A stretch of DNA of 64,000 nucleotides from contig CP126743.1 in assembly GCA_036287865.1 (NCBI GenBank), positions 744,001 through 808,000 of the forward strand. The letters are read 5' to 3'. The translations under genes and the position numbers were made by a program. The stretch is from Fluviibacter phosphoraccumulans_A (GTDB lineage Bacteria > Pseudomonadota > Gammaproteobacteria > Burkholderiales > Rhodocyclaceae). Below, one piece after another: positions 9,424 through 19,016 of the stretch (the first letter of the stretch is position 1; every line of letters begins with the position of its first letter). The notes below the pieces were generated by a model that saw nothing but the letters and a program-made list of their open reading frames with translations, was not told the origin of the DNA and did no database searches.

Positions 9424-11550
9424 TTATTTAACGCGCATACCAGCCTGAGCCCCAGAATCCGGGCTCAGAATGTAAAGGCCGGGTTGATTGCCATCGGTAT
9501 CCGAAGCTGCCAGTACCATACCCTCAGACATCCCGAATTTCATTTTGCGAGGGGCCAGGTTGGCTACCATCACGGTCAGGCGTCCGACCAGTTGTGCTGG
9601 ATCATAGGCCGATTTGATGCCGGCAAAGACCTGGCGATATTTCGGCTGGTCGTTTTCTGTTTCGCCAATATCCAGTTGCAGACGGATGAGCTTATCAGCG
9701 CCTTCGACGTGTTCGGCGTTGACGATCTTGGCAATACGCAGATCAACTTTGGTGAAGTCGTCGATACTGATGTGTGCGTTATCGGTTGCGGGCGCGGCGT
9801 CGGGTTTCTTGTCCATTTTTTTCTCGGTCTTCTTATCAGTCTTGCTGGCTGGGGCCGCATCGGTGGCCTGCAGCGATTGTGCGTTGGCGGCAATCAATGC
9901 GTCGACCATCGGGCGTTCGATCCGATTCATGAGGTGTGTGTAATCGTTGATGCGGTGACCAGCTGGCAAGGGCTGGCGGGCATCCGCCCAGGTTAATGGT
10001 GCGCCGTTATAGAAGGCTTCGATCTGGCTGGCAACAGCAGGGAGTACCGGCTTGAGAAGAACCGACAGACTACGGAACAGATTCAGCGCGGTTGTCGCCA
10101 CGATGTGGAGCTGCTCTCGTTGTTCCGGGTCCTTGGCCAATAACCACGGCTGCTTGTCGTTCACATAAAGGTTGGCTTCGTCGGCCAGATGCATGATCTG
10201 GCGCATGGCGCGGGCGCTGTCGCGTGCTTCCATAGCGGCGGCAACTTCGGCCAGCGCTTCATCGGTGATGATGCGATCAAATACGGCATGATCGGTTTCG
10301 CCGAGTTGGCCGTCAAATTGTTTCTTGATAAAACCGGCGCAGCGGCTGGCAATGTTGACGTACTTGCCGACCAGATCACTGTTCACCTTGGCGATGAAGT
10401 CATCGAGACTGAGGTCGATGTCTTCCATGGTGCCATTGAGCTTGCTGGCGAAGTAGTAGCGCAGCCATTCCGGGTTGAGCTTCTGTTCTAGATAGCTTTC
10501 CGCGGTAATAAAAGTGCCGCGCGATTTAGACATCTTGGCGCCATCCACGGTGAGGAAGCCGTGGGCACAGATGCGGGTCGGGACGCGGAAGCCACCTTCA
10601 TGCAGCATCGCTGACCAGAACAGCGCGTGGAAATACAGGATGTCCTTGCCGATAAAGTGGATCAGCTCGGTCTTGGCATCCGGCTTCCAGTAGGCGTTGA
10701 AGTCCAGCCCTTCTTTTTTGGCCAGGGCCTTGAAGGCGCCCATGTAACCGATCGGTGCATCGAGCCAGACATAGAAGTATTTGCCCGGCGCATCGGGAAT
10801 AGCGAAACCAAAGTAGGGTGCATCGCGGGAGATGTCCCAGTCGCTGAGCTTGTTCTCGCCGGGGGCTCCCAGCCATTCCTGCATTTTGTTGGTGGCTCCA
10901 TGCTGCAGCACCGGGATGCCATCCGGGGCGCTGCGCGTGAAGTCTCGCAGGAACTGCTGGCAACGGGGATCGGAGAGTTTGAAGAAATAATGTTGCGAGG
11001 GGCGCAGGACCGGGGCACTGCCCGAGACTGCGGAGCGCGGGTTCTTCAGTTCAGAGGGGGTATAAGCGGCGCCGCAGGATTCGCAGTTGTCGCCGTATTG
11101 ATCAGCGGCACCACACTTGGGACACTCACCCTTGATGAAGCGATCCGGTAGGAACATGCCCTTTTTTTCATCGTAATACTGCTCGATCTCACGGACATCG
11201 ATCAGGCCGGCATCACTGAGATTGCGGTAGATGGTTTCGGCACATTCGCGGTTTTCGTCGCTATGTGTCGAGTGATAGAGGTCGAAATGAATGTTGAAAC
11301 CAGTGAAATCGCGTAGGTGCTCCTGGTGCACGCGGGCGATGAGCGCCTCGGGCGTGATGCCTTCCTTTTCGGCGCGCAGCATGATGGGCGTGCCGTGCGT
11401 ATCGTCGGCGCAGACATAAGTGGTGTTGTTACCGATGAGCTTCTGGAATCGGACCCACATGTCTGTCTGGATATATTCAACCAGATGACCGAGGTGGATG
11501 GCGCCGTTGGCGTAGGGCAGTGCGGATGTGACGAGGAGCGTACGTTTCAT
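9424..11550 (-). CDS. metG: Methionyl-tRNA synthetase with C-terminal tRNA-binding domain
   Basis: Charges tRNA-Met with methionine. Class I features: HLGH at residues 19-22, a zinc knuckle with two CxxC pairs (CPKC and CESC) near 145-160, and KMSKSRG near 338. After the anticodon-binding helical domain comes a lysine-rich linker (about 570-590). It leads to a C-terminal OB-fold tRNA-binding/dimerisation domain (FTKVDLRIAKIVNAEHVEGA onward). At 708 residues it matches the long dimeric form. It is divergent from apbC, a common arrangement in betaproteobacteria. Confidence 0.96.
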   Translation of the reverse strand: MKRTLLVTSALPYANGAIHLGHLVEYIQTDMWVRFQKLIGNNTTYVCADDTHGTPIMLRAEKEGITPEALIARVHQEHLRDFTGFNIHFDLYHSTHSDENRECAETIYRNLSDAGLIDVREIEQYYDEKKGMFLPDRFIKGECPKCGAADQYGDNCESCGAAYTPSELKNPRSAVSGSAPVLRPSQHYFFKLSDPRCQQFLRDFTRSAPDGIPVLQHGATNKMQEWLGAPGENKLSDWDISRDAPYFGFAIPDAPGKYFYVWLDAPIGYMGAFKALAKKEGLDFNAYWKPDAKTELIHFIGKDILYFHALFWSAMLHEGGFRVPTRICAHGFLTVDGAKMSKSRGTFITAESYLEQKLNPEWLRYYFASKLNGTMEDIDLSLDDFIAKVNSDLVGKYVNIASRCAGFIKKQFDGQLGETDHAVFDRIITDEALAEVAAAMEARDSARAMRQIMHLADEANLYVNDKQPWLLAKDPEQREQLHIVATTALNLFRSLSVLLKPVLPAVASQIEAFYNGAPLTWADARQPLPAGHRINDYTHLMNRIERPMVDALIAANAQSLQATDAAPASKTDKKTEKKMDKKPDAAPATDNAHISIDDFTKVDLRIAKIVNAEHVEGADKLIRLQLDIGETENDQPKYRQVFAGIKSAYDPAQLVGRLTVMVANLAPRKMKFGMSEGMVLAASDTDGNQPGLYILSPDSGAQAGMRVK

Positions 11551-11694
11551 GGGCGCAATTTTAGCCGATTGGCGTGCTTTAGCAGGGATTTTTGAGGAAT
11601 TTACTGGTTGATAGGGCGTAAAATTGGCGCAAACAAGTGTTTTCGTCCCAAGCAGGTGAAAACCGGGTGTTTCCCTACAAATAACGGAGTTTTT

Positions 11695-12795
11695 ATGAGC
11701 GCTTCTGATCAGCAGGTATTGCTAGCGCAGGCCGGTGAAATTTTGGCCGGCTTGATTGATCCGGCAACGGAAAAACCCTATTGGACCGCCAATCAGGTTG
11801 CAAGTGCCTTGTCCTTGGCCCATGGCGTTTTGCAGGTGCGGGTGACAGTCGGTTATCCGGTGGCATTGGTCGCTCAGGTAATTGAAGCGCAGGTGCGTGC
11901 AGCCCTGGCGGTACTAAACGTAGCATCGATCGAGGTAGCAGTGCATAGCCAGATTGAATCGCACGTCGTGCAGCGTAATCTGCCGTTACTTAAAGGGGTG
12001 AAGAATCTCATTGCCGTGGCCTCCGGCAAAGGCGGCGTCGGCAAAAGCAGCACGGCGGTGAATCTGGCGTTGGCGTTGTCGAAGCATGGCGCCCGTGTTA
12101 GCTTGCTGGACGCGGATATCTATGGCCCATCCATCCCCCAGATGCTGGGAATTGGTGGACAACAGCCGCATTCGCCGGATGGCAAGCATATTGAAGCGCT
12201 GCGTGCACACGGCATTGCACTCATGTCGATCGGTTTCCTGGTGAATGCCGAGTCACCGATGGTGTGGCGTGGCCCGATGGTGACTTCGGCGCTGGAGCAA
12301 CTGCTGCGCGATACCTTGTGGGGCGAACTGGACTATCTGGTTGTCGATATGCCGCCAGGTACCGGTGATATTCAGCTGACCTTAGCGCAAAAGGTGCCGG
12401 TTACGGGTTCGGTCATTGTCACGACGCCACAGGATATTGCCTTGCTGGATGCCCGAAAAGGTATTCGCATGTTCGAAAAGGTGGGCGTGCCGATTCTGGG
12501 CGTTGTAGAGAATATGTCTATGCATATCTGCACGAACTGCGGTCATGCCGAGCCGATTTTTGGTGAGGGCGGCGGTGAAGCACTGGGTGCTGATTATCAG
12601 GTGCCGCTGCTCGGTAAATTGCCGCTGGATTTGCGGATTCGGGTGGGCCTGGATGCGGGGCAGCCGATTGTTGCAGCCAATCCGGATTGCGCCATTAGCC
12701 AGCTGTATCTGGACATTGCACTTAAAGTTGCTGGGAGCGTAGCGGCCAGAGCCAAGGATACGAGCCATAAATTCCCTAAAATCGTCATTGAATAA
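11695..12795 (+). CDS. apbC: Iron-sulfur cluster carrier ATPase ApbC/Mrp
   Basis: Mrp/NBP35-type P-loop ATPase that carries Fe-S clusters to apoproteins. The N-terminal MIP18-like domain (1-90) is followed by the deviant Walker A SGKGGVGKSS near residue 110, DADIYGPSIPQMLG, and DMPPGTGDIQLTL. A cluster-binding CTNC pair lies in the C-terminal half. ATG 11695 is preceded by AACGGAG; the longer frame upstream (from 11608) lacks such a site and is rejected. The length of 366 residues is typical. Confidence 0.93.
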   Translation: MSASDQQVLLAQAGEILAGLIDPATEKPYWTANQVASALSLAHGVLQVRVTVGYPVALVAQVIEAQVRAALAVLNVASIEVAVHSQIESHVVQRNLPLLKGVKNLIAVASGKGGVGKSSTAVNLALALSKHGARVSLLDADIYGPSIPQMLGIGGQQPHSPDGKHIEALRAHGIALMSIGFLVNAESPMVWRGPMVTSALEQLLRDTLWGELDYLVVDMPPGTGDIQLTLAQKVPVTGSVIVTTPQDIALLDARKGIRMFEKVGVPILGVVENMSMHICTNCGHAEPIFGEGGGEALGADYQVPLLGKLPLDLRIRVGLDAGQPIVAANPDCAISQLYLDIALKVAGSVAARAKDTSHKFPKIVIE

Positions 12796-12807
12796 GCGGA
12801 TTTGCCC

Positions 12808-12834
12808 TTGATTTGCCCCCGATCGGGGTACAAT
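12808..12834 (+). promoter_or_regulatory. Possible promoter of dcd
   Basis: TACAAT at 12829-12834 is a good -10. The best -35, TTGATT at 12808-12813, is only 15 bp upstream, shorter than ideal. It lies in the 102-bp gap between apbC and dcd. Confidence 0.35.
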
Positions 12835-12897
12835 TTCTGCACAAATTTGTGAACCTTTATGAACTGAATCCCCGCCGGGGAGAGTATTGGAGCAAGT

Positions 12898-13464
12898 ATG
12901 AGTATCAAGTCTGATAAGTGGATCCGTCGCATGGCTGAGCAAGAATGCATGATCGAGCCGTTTTCACCGGATCTCGTGCGCGAAGTGAACGGCCAGAAGA
13001 TCGTTTCTTATGGCACCTCCAGCTACGGCTACGATATCCGCTGTGCCCGTGAGTTTAAGGTCTTCACCAACATCAACAGCACCGTCGTTGATCCGAAGGC
13101 ATTCGATCCGAAGTCTTTCGTCGAAATCGAATCTGATGTGTGCATCATTCCCCCGAATTCGTTTGCACTGGCTCGTACGGTGGAGTACTTCCGTATCCCT
13201 CGAAGCGTGTTGACAGTTTGTCTGGGCAAGAGCACCTATGCTCGTTGCGGCATCATCGTGAACGTGACCCCGTTTGAACCTGAGTGGGAAGGTTACGTGA
13301 CGCTGGAATTCTCGAATACCACGCCGCTGCCTGCTAAGATCTACGCTGGCGAAGGTTGCGCCCAGGTATTGTTCTTTGAATCGGATGAAGTGTGCGAAAC
13401 CTCGTACAAAGATCGTGGTGGTAAATACCAGGGTCAGGTCGATGTCACACTCCCAAAAATTTAA
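12898..13464 (+). CDS. dcd: dCTP deaminase
   Basis: Trimeric dUTPase-fold enzyme converting dCTP to dUTP and ammonia, the main bacterial route to dTMP precursors. The 188 residues match the family, with start MSIKSDKWIRRMA, the SSYGYDIR segment, the active-site region STYARCGIIVNVTPFEPEWEG and a C-terminal GKYQGQ. It supplies dUMP for thyA, which lies further along the window. An apbC-dcd-decarboxylase order is common in betaproteobacteria. Confidence 0.96.
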   Translation: MSIKSDKWIRRMAEQECMIEPFSPDLVREVNGQKIVSYGTSSYGYDIRCAREFKVFTNINSTVVDPKAFDPKSFVEIESDVCIIPPNSFALARTVEYFRIPRSVLTVCLGKSTYARCGIIVNVTPFEPEWEGYVTLEFSNTTPLPAKIYAGEGCAQVLFFESDEVCETSYKDRGGKYQGQVDVTLPKI

Positions 13465-13483
13465 ACCGTTAGACTCGTCGAGT

Positions 13484-13527
13484 CGGCACCATTCGTGCCG
13501 CGTGTTCTGGCTTTGGCCGGCACGCGG
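13484..13527 (+). promoter_or_regulatory. Two overlapping hairpins before the decarboxylase gene
   Basis: CGGCAC (13484-13489) pairs with GTGCCG (13495-13500). CCGCGTG (13498-13504) pairs with CACGCGG (13521-13527). The two stems share 13498-13500, so they compete. There is no T-run after either. They could be a leader structure controlling the decarboxylase, or a processing site between dcd and it. Confidence 0.35.
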
Positions 13528-13557
13528 TGTGTCCTTTCTGGCTGAGGAGCCATTGCT

Positions 13558-15795
13558 ATGAAGTTTCATTTTCCGATCATCATCATTGACGAGGACTTCC
13601 GTTCCGAGAATGCCTCTGGTTTGGGTATTCGCGCGTTGGCCGAATCCATCGAAAAGGAAGGCATGGAAGTGCTTGGCGTGACCAGTTATGGCGACCTGAG
13701 CTCGTTTGCGCAACAACAAAGCCGGGCATCTGCCTTCATTCTGTCGGTGGATGACGAAGAGCTGCTCAATGATGAAGAACAAACCATTGCCGAGTTGCGT
13801 GCGTTTGTTGAAGAGATTCGTTACAAGAACGCAGACATACCAATCTTCCTGCATGGTGAAACCCGGACATCGCGTCATATTCCTAATGACATTCTGCGCG
13901 AGCTACATGGCTTTATTCACATGTACGAAGATACGCCGGAGTTTATTGCGCGCAATGTCGTGCGTGAGTCGAAGGCTTATCTGGATTCGTTGCCACCGCC
14001 TTTCTTTCGTGCGCTAACGCATTACGCAGCGGATGGTTCCTATTCGTGGCACTGCCCGGGGCACTCGGGTGGTGTTGCCTTTCTGAAGAGCCCGGTGGGC
14101 CAGATGTTCCATCAGTTCTTTGGTGAGAACATGCTGCGTGCAGACGTGTGTAATGCCGTAGAAGAGTTGGGTCAACTGCTCGATCACACGGGTCCGGTGG
14201 CCGCTTCAGAGCGTAACGCGGCACGTATCTTCAATTGTGATCATTTGTACTTTGTTACGAATGGCACATCGACGTCGAATAAGATTGTCTGGCACTCTAC
14301 CGTAGCGCCGGGCGATATCGTGGTAGTTGACCGTAACTGTCACAAGTCGATTCTGCACTCGATCATCATGACCGGTGCCATTCCCGTATTCCTCATGCCA
14401 ACGCGCAATAACTTTGGCATCATCGGCCCGATTTCGAAGAGCGAATTTTCCTGGGAAAGCATCCAGAAAAAGATTGCCGCGAATCCGTTTATTGCCGACA
14501 GGGGTGCCAAGCCTCGCGTCTTGACGATTACTCAGTCGACCTACGATGGCATTCTTTATAACGTCGAAGAAATCAAAGAAATGCTCGACGGTAAGATCGA
14601 TACCTTGCACTTTGACGAAGCATGGTTACCGCATGCGGCCTTCCACGATTTTTATGGGGACTACCACGCCATCGGTGCCGATTGTCCGCGTTGTAAAGAA
14701 TCGATGGTCTTCTCGACTCAATCTACACACAAGCTGCTGGCCGGCCTGAGCCAGGCCTCGCAGATTCTGGTGCAGGATTCTGATGATCGCAAACTGGATC
14801 GCGATGTCTTCAACGAAGCCTATCTGATGCATACCTCTACATCGCCGCAGTACGCGATTATCGCGTCGTGCGATGTGGCAGCGGCCATGATGGAAGAGCC
14901 GGGTGGGCCAGCGCTGGTAGAAGAGTCGATTGCCGAAGCGCTCGACTTCCGCCGCGCTATGCGCAAGGTTGATGAAGAATGGGGTGAAGGCTGGTGGTTC
15001 AAGGTCTGGGGCCCGGACGATCTCTCGGAAGAGGGTATTGAAGAACGCGAAGCCTGGATGCTGAAACCGGGCGAGCGTTGGCATGGTTTTGGTCAACTGG
15101 CAGATGGCTTTAATATGCTGGATCCGATCAAGGCAACGATCATTACACCGGGATTGGACGTTGATGGTGCTTTTTCGGAAGACATCGGCATTCCGGCAGC
15201 GATTGTGACTAAGTATCTGGCTGAGCACGGTGTGATTGTTGAAAAGTGCGGCTTGTACTCATTCTTCATCATGTTTACGATTGGCATTACCAAGGGTCGC
15301 TGGAATACCATGGTGACTGAGCTGCAGCAGTTCAAGGATGACTACGACAAGAATCAGCCGCTATGGAAGGTGCTGCCGGAGTTCTGTCAGAAGTATCCCC
15401 GCTATGAGCGCGTTGGTCTGCGTGACTTGTGTCAGCAGATTCATGATGTGTACAAAGCCAATGATGTGGCACGATTGACAACAGAGATGTATCTTTCGGA
15501 TATGGTGCCGGCAATGCGCCCATCTGATGCGTTTGCTAAGATGGCGCACCGTGAAATCGAACGTGTAGCGATTGATGATCTGGAAGGCCGCATTACAGCG
15601 ATGCTAGTGACGCCTTATCCGCCGGGCATCCCGTTGCTCATTCCGGGCGAGCGGTTTAACAAAACTATCGTGAATTATCTGCAATTCGCGCGTGAGTTCA
15701 ATGAGCGTTTCCCCGGCTTTGAGACGGATGTGCATGGCCTTGTGAAGGGCGAGCAAGACGGCAAGACAGCGTATTACGTGGACTGCGTTCGTTAA
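13558..15795 (+). CDS. Lysine/arginine/ornithine decarboxylase, PLP-dependent
   Basis: Fold-type I (aminotransferase-like) basic amino acid decarboxylase of 745 residues. It has an N-terminal response-regulator-like wing domain (about 1-130), a PLP domain starting near FFRALTHYAADGSYSWHCPG, and a PLP-binding lysine in STHKLLAGLSQ near residue 392. Family members decarboxylate lysine, arginine or ornithine to a polyamine, consuming a proton. The residues I can see do not fix the substrate. The gene sits between dcd and aspA. Confidence 0.88.
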   Translation: MKFHFPIIIIDEDFRSENASGLGIRALAESIEKEGMEVLGVTSYGDLSSFAQQQSRASAFILSVDDEELLNDEEQTIAELRAFVEEIRYKNADIPIFLHGETRTSRHIPNDILRELHGFIHMYEDTPEFIARNVVRESKAYLDSLPPPFFRALTHYAADGSYSWHCPGHSGGVAFLKSPVGQMFHQFFGENMLRADVCNAVEELGQLLDHTGPVAASERNAARIFNCDHLYFVTNGTSTSNKIVWHSTVAPGDIVVVDRNCHKSILHSIIMTGAIPVFLMPTRNNFGIIGPISKSEFSWESIQKKIAANPFIADRGAKPRVLTITQSTYDGILYNVEEIKEMLDGKIDTLHFDEAWLPHAAFHDFYGDYHAIGADCPRCKESMVFSTQSTHKLLAGLSQASQILVQDSDDRKLDRDVFNEAYLMHTSTSPQYAIIASCDVAAAMMEEPGGPALVEESIAEALDFRRAMRKVDEEWGEGWWFKVWGPDDLSEEGIEEREAWMLKPGERWHGFGQLADGFNMLDPIKATIITPGLDVDGAFSEDIGIPAAIVTKYLAEHGVIVEKCGLYSFFIMFTIGITKGRWNTMVTELQQFKDDYDKNQPLWKVLPEFCQKYPRYERVGLRDLCQQIHDVYKANDVARLTTEMYLSDMVPAMRPSDAFAKMAHREIERVAIDDLEGRITAMLVTPYPPGIPLLIPGERFNKTIVNYLQFAREFNERFPGFETDVHGLVKGEQDGKTAYYVDCVR

Positions 15796-15860
15796 CAACC
15801 GCCTCTTGATCACGGCTGAGCTGGTTGGATTTCGGTTTCATCGGATAACGGAGGTTGCAA

Positions 15861-17264
15861 ATGTCTGAGTTTCGGATTGAGCATGATTTGTTAGGAGAGG
15901 CCGAAATTCCCGCTTCGGCATATTGGGGTATCCATACGCTGCGTGCCATTGAGAACTACCCGATCACCGGTAAAACAATTGGTACCTATACGAGTCTGGT
16001 TCGCGCGCTCGCATTAGTGAAGCAAGCTGCTGCAGAAGCTAATGCTGCGATTGGCCACTTACCGAAAGACAAGGCTGAGGCGATTATTGGCGCATGTCGC
16101 GATATTCTGGATGGCCAATTGCATGACCAGTTTGTCGTGGATGTGATCCAGGGCGGTGCGGGTACATCGACCAATATGAATGCCAATGAAGTGATTGCCA
16201 ACCGGGCGCTGGATCGCATGGGACACGCTAAGGGTGACTATCAATTCATGCATCCGATTAACGATGTGAATATGTCCCAGAGCACGAATGACGTGTATCC
16301 AACAGCGCTCCGTGTAGCAACATGTCTGGCCATCGGCGAACTTCTGTCGGCAATGGCTGGTTTGTGCGAGGCGTTTGCAGAAAAAGCCGAAGAATTTAAA
16401 GCGGTGCTTAAAATTGGCCGTACGCAATTGCAAGATGCGGTGCCAATGACGCTGGGGCAGGAGTTTTCTACCTATGCAGTGATGCTCGAAGAAGATGAGT
16501 CCCGCTTGCGTGAGGCGATTTCATTGATTCGAGAGGTGAATCTGGGCGCTACGGCGATTGGCACCGGTATTAATACGGATGTGCGTTATGCGCCACTCGC
16601 GACCGAACGATTAAGTGCGCTGTCGGGCCTGGCTTTGGTCAGTTCACCGAATCTGATCGAAGCAACACAGGATTGCGGCGCCTTTGTTCAACTATCAGGC
16701 GTTCTGAAACGTGTTGCGGTTAAGCTTTCTAAAACCTGCAACGATCTTCGGCTGCTGTCGAGTGGCCCGCAGGCCGGTCTTAATGAGATCCGCTTGCCAC
16801 CAATGGCTGCCGGTTCATCGATTATGCCTGGCAAGGTGAATCCGGTGATCCCGGAAGTTGTTAACCAGGTGGCGTTCGAAGTCATTGGTAACGATATGAC
16901 GATCACCATGGCAGCTGAAGCGGGCCAGCTCCAGCTCAATGCCTTCGAACCGATTATTGCCCATAGCCTGTTCAAAAGCGTTGAGCATCTGGCGGCCGCT
17001 TGCCGTACGCTGACTCAACATTGTGTGCGTGGCATTACAGCGAACCTGCCTTTGTTGGCGGAACGTGTGCGTACCTCTGCGGGGTTGGCGACGGCGCTCA
17101 ATCCTTATATCGGTTATGAGAATGCCACCCTGGTTGCTAAACGCGCGCTGGCTGAAAATCGCCCGGTTGCCGACCTGGTTCTGGAACTGGGTCTGCTGGA
17201 TAAAGAAACGCTGGAGTGTGTCCTGCGCCCCGATGTGCTGACCCACCCCGGGTTGCCTGATTAA
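15861..17264 (+). CDS. aspA: Aspartate ammonia-lyase
   Basis: Fumarase/aspartase superfamily enzyme, 467 residues, which converts aspartate to fumarate and ammonia. The signature GSSIMPGKVNPVIPE lies near residue 317 with its catalytic serine. NVNMSQSTNDVYPTALR and GRTQLQDAVPMTLGQEF are the other conserved blocks and favour AspA over class II fumarase. The start at 15861 has GGAGG seven nt upstream; a TTG two codons earlier is less likely. A dicarboxylate/amino acid symporter follows after 14 bp, so uptake and deamination of aspartate are probably co-expressed. Confidence 0.9.
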   Translation: MSEFRIEHDLLGEAEIPASAYWGIHTLRAIENYPITGKTIGTYTSLVRALALVKQAAAEANAAIGHLPKDKAEAIIGACRDILDGQLHDQFVVDVIQGGAGTSTNMNANEVIANRALDRMGHAKGDYQFMHPINDVNMSQSTNDVYPTALRVATCLAIGELLSAMAGLCEAFAEKAEEFKAVLKIGRTQLQDAVPMTLGQEFSTYAVMLEEDESRLREAISLIREVNLGATAIGTGINTDVRYAPLATERLSALSGLALVSSPNLIEATQDCGAFVQLSGVLKRVAVKLSKTCNDLRLLSSGPQAGLNEIRLPPMAAGSSIMPGKVNPVIPEVVNQVAFEVIGNDMTITMAAEAGQLQLNAFEPIIAHSLFKSVEHLAAACRTLTQHCVRGITANLPLLAERVRTSAGLATALNPYIGYENATLVAKRALAENRPVADLVLELGLLDKETLECVLRPDVLTHPGLPD

Positions 17265-17278
17265 TTACGAAGAGCATC

Positions 17279-18559
17279 ATGGAATCTAAACGTCTGACAC
17301 AATTTATTATCGGCGCCCTCGTGCTGGGTATTGTTTCCGGGGCCGCCGTAAATACCTGGGGAGCAGAGTCTGGCTTTTCTGTGGAGTATGCAGACAACAT
17401 CTCGTTGCTGACGGATATCTTTCTACGCATGATCAAGATGATCATTGCGCCGCTGGTATTTGCAACGCTTGCTGTTGGTATTGCCAGCATGGGGGACTCT
17501 AAGACTATTGGCCGTGTAGGCATGAAGACTTTTGGCTGGTTTATCACCATGTCTTTCCTGTCATTGTCGCTTGGCTTGTTGATGGTGTCCGTCTTGCAGC
17601 CGGGTATCGGCGTTAATTTGCCGGTGCCAGAAGTAACGGCCAGCAGTGGCATTACGCAGTCGGGTACGGGGCTTAAAAACTTTTTAAACCACGTGTTACC
17701 AGTCAGCATTATGGATGCCATGGCCAAGAATGAAATCCTGCAAATCGTGGTGTTTGCCGTGTTCTTTGGTCTGGCTGGCGCCCAGCTTGGCCCGCGGGCG
17801 GAAGAGTTTTTCCGCAATCTGGATATGTTGTCGCATGTGATGCTACGCATTACCTCAATGGTGATGAAGTTTGCACCTGTGGCTGTTTTTGCGGCGGTGT
17901 CCGCCGTGATTGCCAAGAATGGTTTGGGTATTCTGGGTACTTACGCCAAATTCATGCTGGCTTTTTATGCATCAATCCTGATACTCTGGTTAGCGATCAT
18001 TCTGGCGGGCTTTTTGGTACTGGATAAGTCTGTGCTGAAACTCGTGGCGATGCTGCGTCAGCCTTTGGTATTGGCTTTCACGACAGCCAGTTCTGAAGCG
18101 GCTTACCCGAAAACGCTGGAGCAGGTCGAGCGTTTTGGTGCGCCAAACAAGATTGCATCGTTTGTGTTGCCGATGGGCTATTCGTTTAACCTGGATGGCT
18201 CGATGATGTATTGCACCTTTGCCACCTTATTTATTGCACAGGTCTATGGCATTGAGATGAGCCTAGGCCAACAGTTTCTGATGTTGCTGATGCTGATGGT
18301 CACGTCCAAAGGCATTGCCGGCGTACCACGCGCCTCATTGGTCGTAATTACCGCCACTTTGGCCTACTTTAATATACCTGAGGCGGGTGTGCTGTTTATC
18401 CTGGGCGTTGAACACTTCCTGGATATGGCGCGTTCGGCAACCAATGTGTTGGGTAATGCTATTGCGACAGCCGTTGTAGCGAAATGGGAGGGCGCGCTTA
18501 CGCAGCACCCACCGAGCGCGCATAACGAACCAGCGCATACGAAATCCCCGATGCACTGA
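17279..18559 (+). CDS. Dicarboxylate/amino acid:cation symporter (DAACS family)
   Basis: GltP/DctA-type inner-membrane carrier of 426 residues. It has many hydrophobic segments and conserved blocks MIKMIIAPLVFATLAVG, the serine-rich TTASSEAAYPKTLE, the GYSFNLDGSMMYC motif and a late VEHFLDMARSATNVLGN. The family takes up glutamate, aspartate or C4-dicarboxylates with protons or sodium. Its position after aspA suggests aspartate, with fumarate as the product. The last 62 bp overlap the end of the convergent folA. Confidence 0.9.
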   Translation: MESKRLTQFIIGALVLGIVSGAAVNTWGAESGFSVEYADNISLLTDIFLRMIKMIIAPLVFATLAVGIASMGDSKTIGRVGMKTFGWFITMSFLSLSLGLLMVSVLQPGIGVNLPVPEVTASSGITQSGTGLKNFLNHVLPVSIMDAMAKNEILQIVVFAVFFGLAGAQLGPRAEEFFRNLDMLSHVMLRITSMVMKFAPVAVFAAVSAVIAKNGLGILGTYAKFMLAFYASILILWLAIILAGFLVLDKSVLKLVAMLRQPLVLAFTTASSEAAYPKTLEQVERFGAPNKIASFVLPMGYSFNLDGSMMYCTFATLFIAQVYGIEMSLGQQFLMLLMLMVTSKGIAGVPRASLVVITATLAYFNIPEAGVLFILGVEHFLDMARSATNVLGNAIATAVVAKWEGALTQHPPSAHNEPAHTKSPMH

Positions 18560-19016
18560 CATGTGCGTTGCGTAAAGACTCCCGCCATTCGGAACCGAAT
18601 GGCGGGAAGTGTGTGTCCCCTTCAACGTCAAGATCGACTTCCGTAATGATCAGCTGTCCCGCGAGTGGTAACGCCTGACGATAGAGCTCGGCGCCACCGA
18701 TAATGAAAGCAGAGGCGCCGCCAACGGCAGAGATGGCCTCAGGTAGCGACGTAAAGACTTCTGCTCCTGTTGCGGGGTAGTCCGCTTGTCGCGAGATGAC
18801 TATGTTGCGGCGATTGGGCAGTGATCGACCCAGAGACTCCCAAGTTTTACGCCCCATGATGATGGGGTGACCATTGGTTGTTTTTTTGAAGTGCTTCAGG
18901 TCTTCGGGCAAATGCCAGGGTAGGGTACCTACCCCCGCATCATTGGTGGCGCCGATAATACCGTTCCGGGCAATGGCCACAATGATGGCCAAATTCGGAT
19001 AGAGGGTGTCAGCCAT
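18498..19016 (-). CDS. folA: Dihydrofolate reductase
   Basis: NADPH-dependent reduction of dihydrofolate, regenerating folate used by ThyA. The 172 residues show AIARNGIIGATNDAG, PWHLPEDLKHFKKTT with the active-site acidic residue, IMGRKTWESLGR, and a C-terminal FPPFGSEWRE. It is the last gene of thyA-pgi-folA; its start overlaps the pgi stop by 8 bp. Having folA and thyA in one unit keeps dTMP synthesis together. Confidence 0.95.
   Translation of the reverse strand: MADTLYPNLAIIVAIARNGIIGATNDAGVGTLPWHLPEDLKHFKKTTNGHPIIMGRKTWESLGRSLPNRRNIVISRQADYPATGAEVFTSLPEAISAVGGASAFIIGGAELYRQALPLAGQLIITEVDLDVEGDTHFPPFGSEWRESLRNAHVSASGISYALVRYARSVGAA

Noticed and set aside
12964..13878. 304-codon frame antisense to dcd and the decarboxylase
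   Set aside because: It mirrors two well supported genes; its sequence has no family features.
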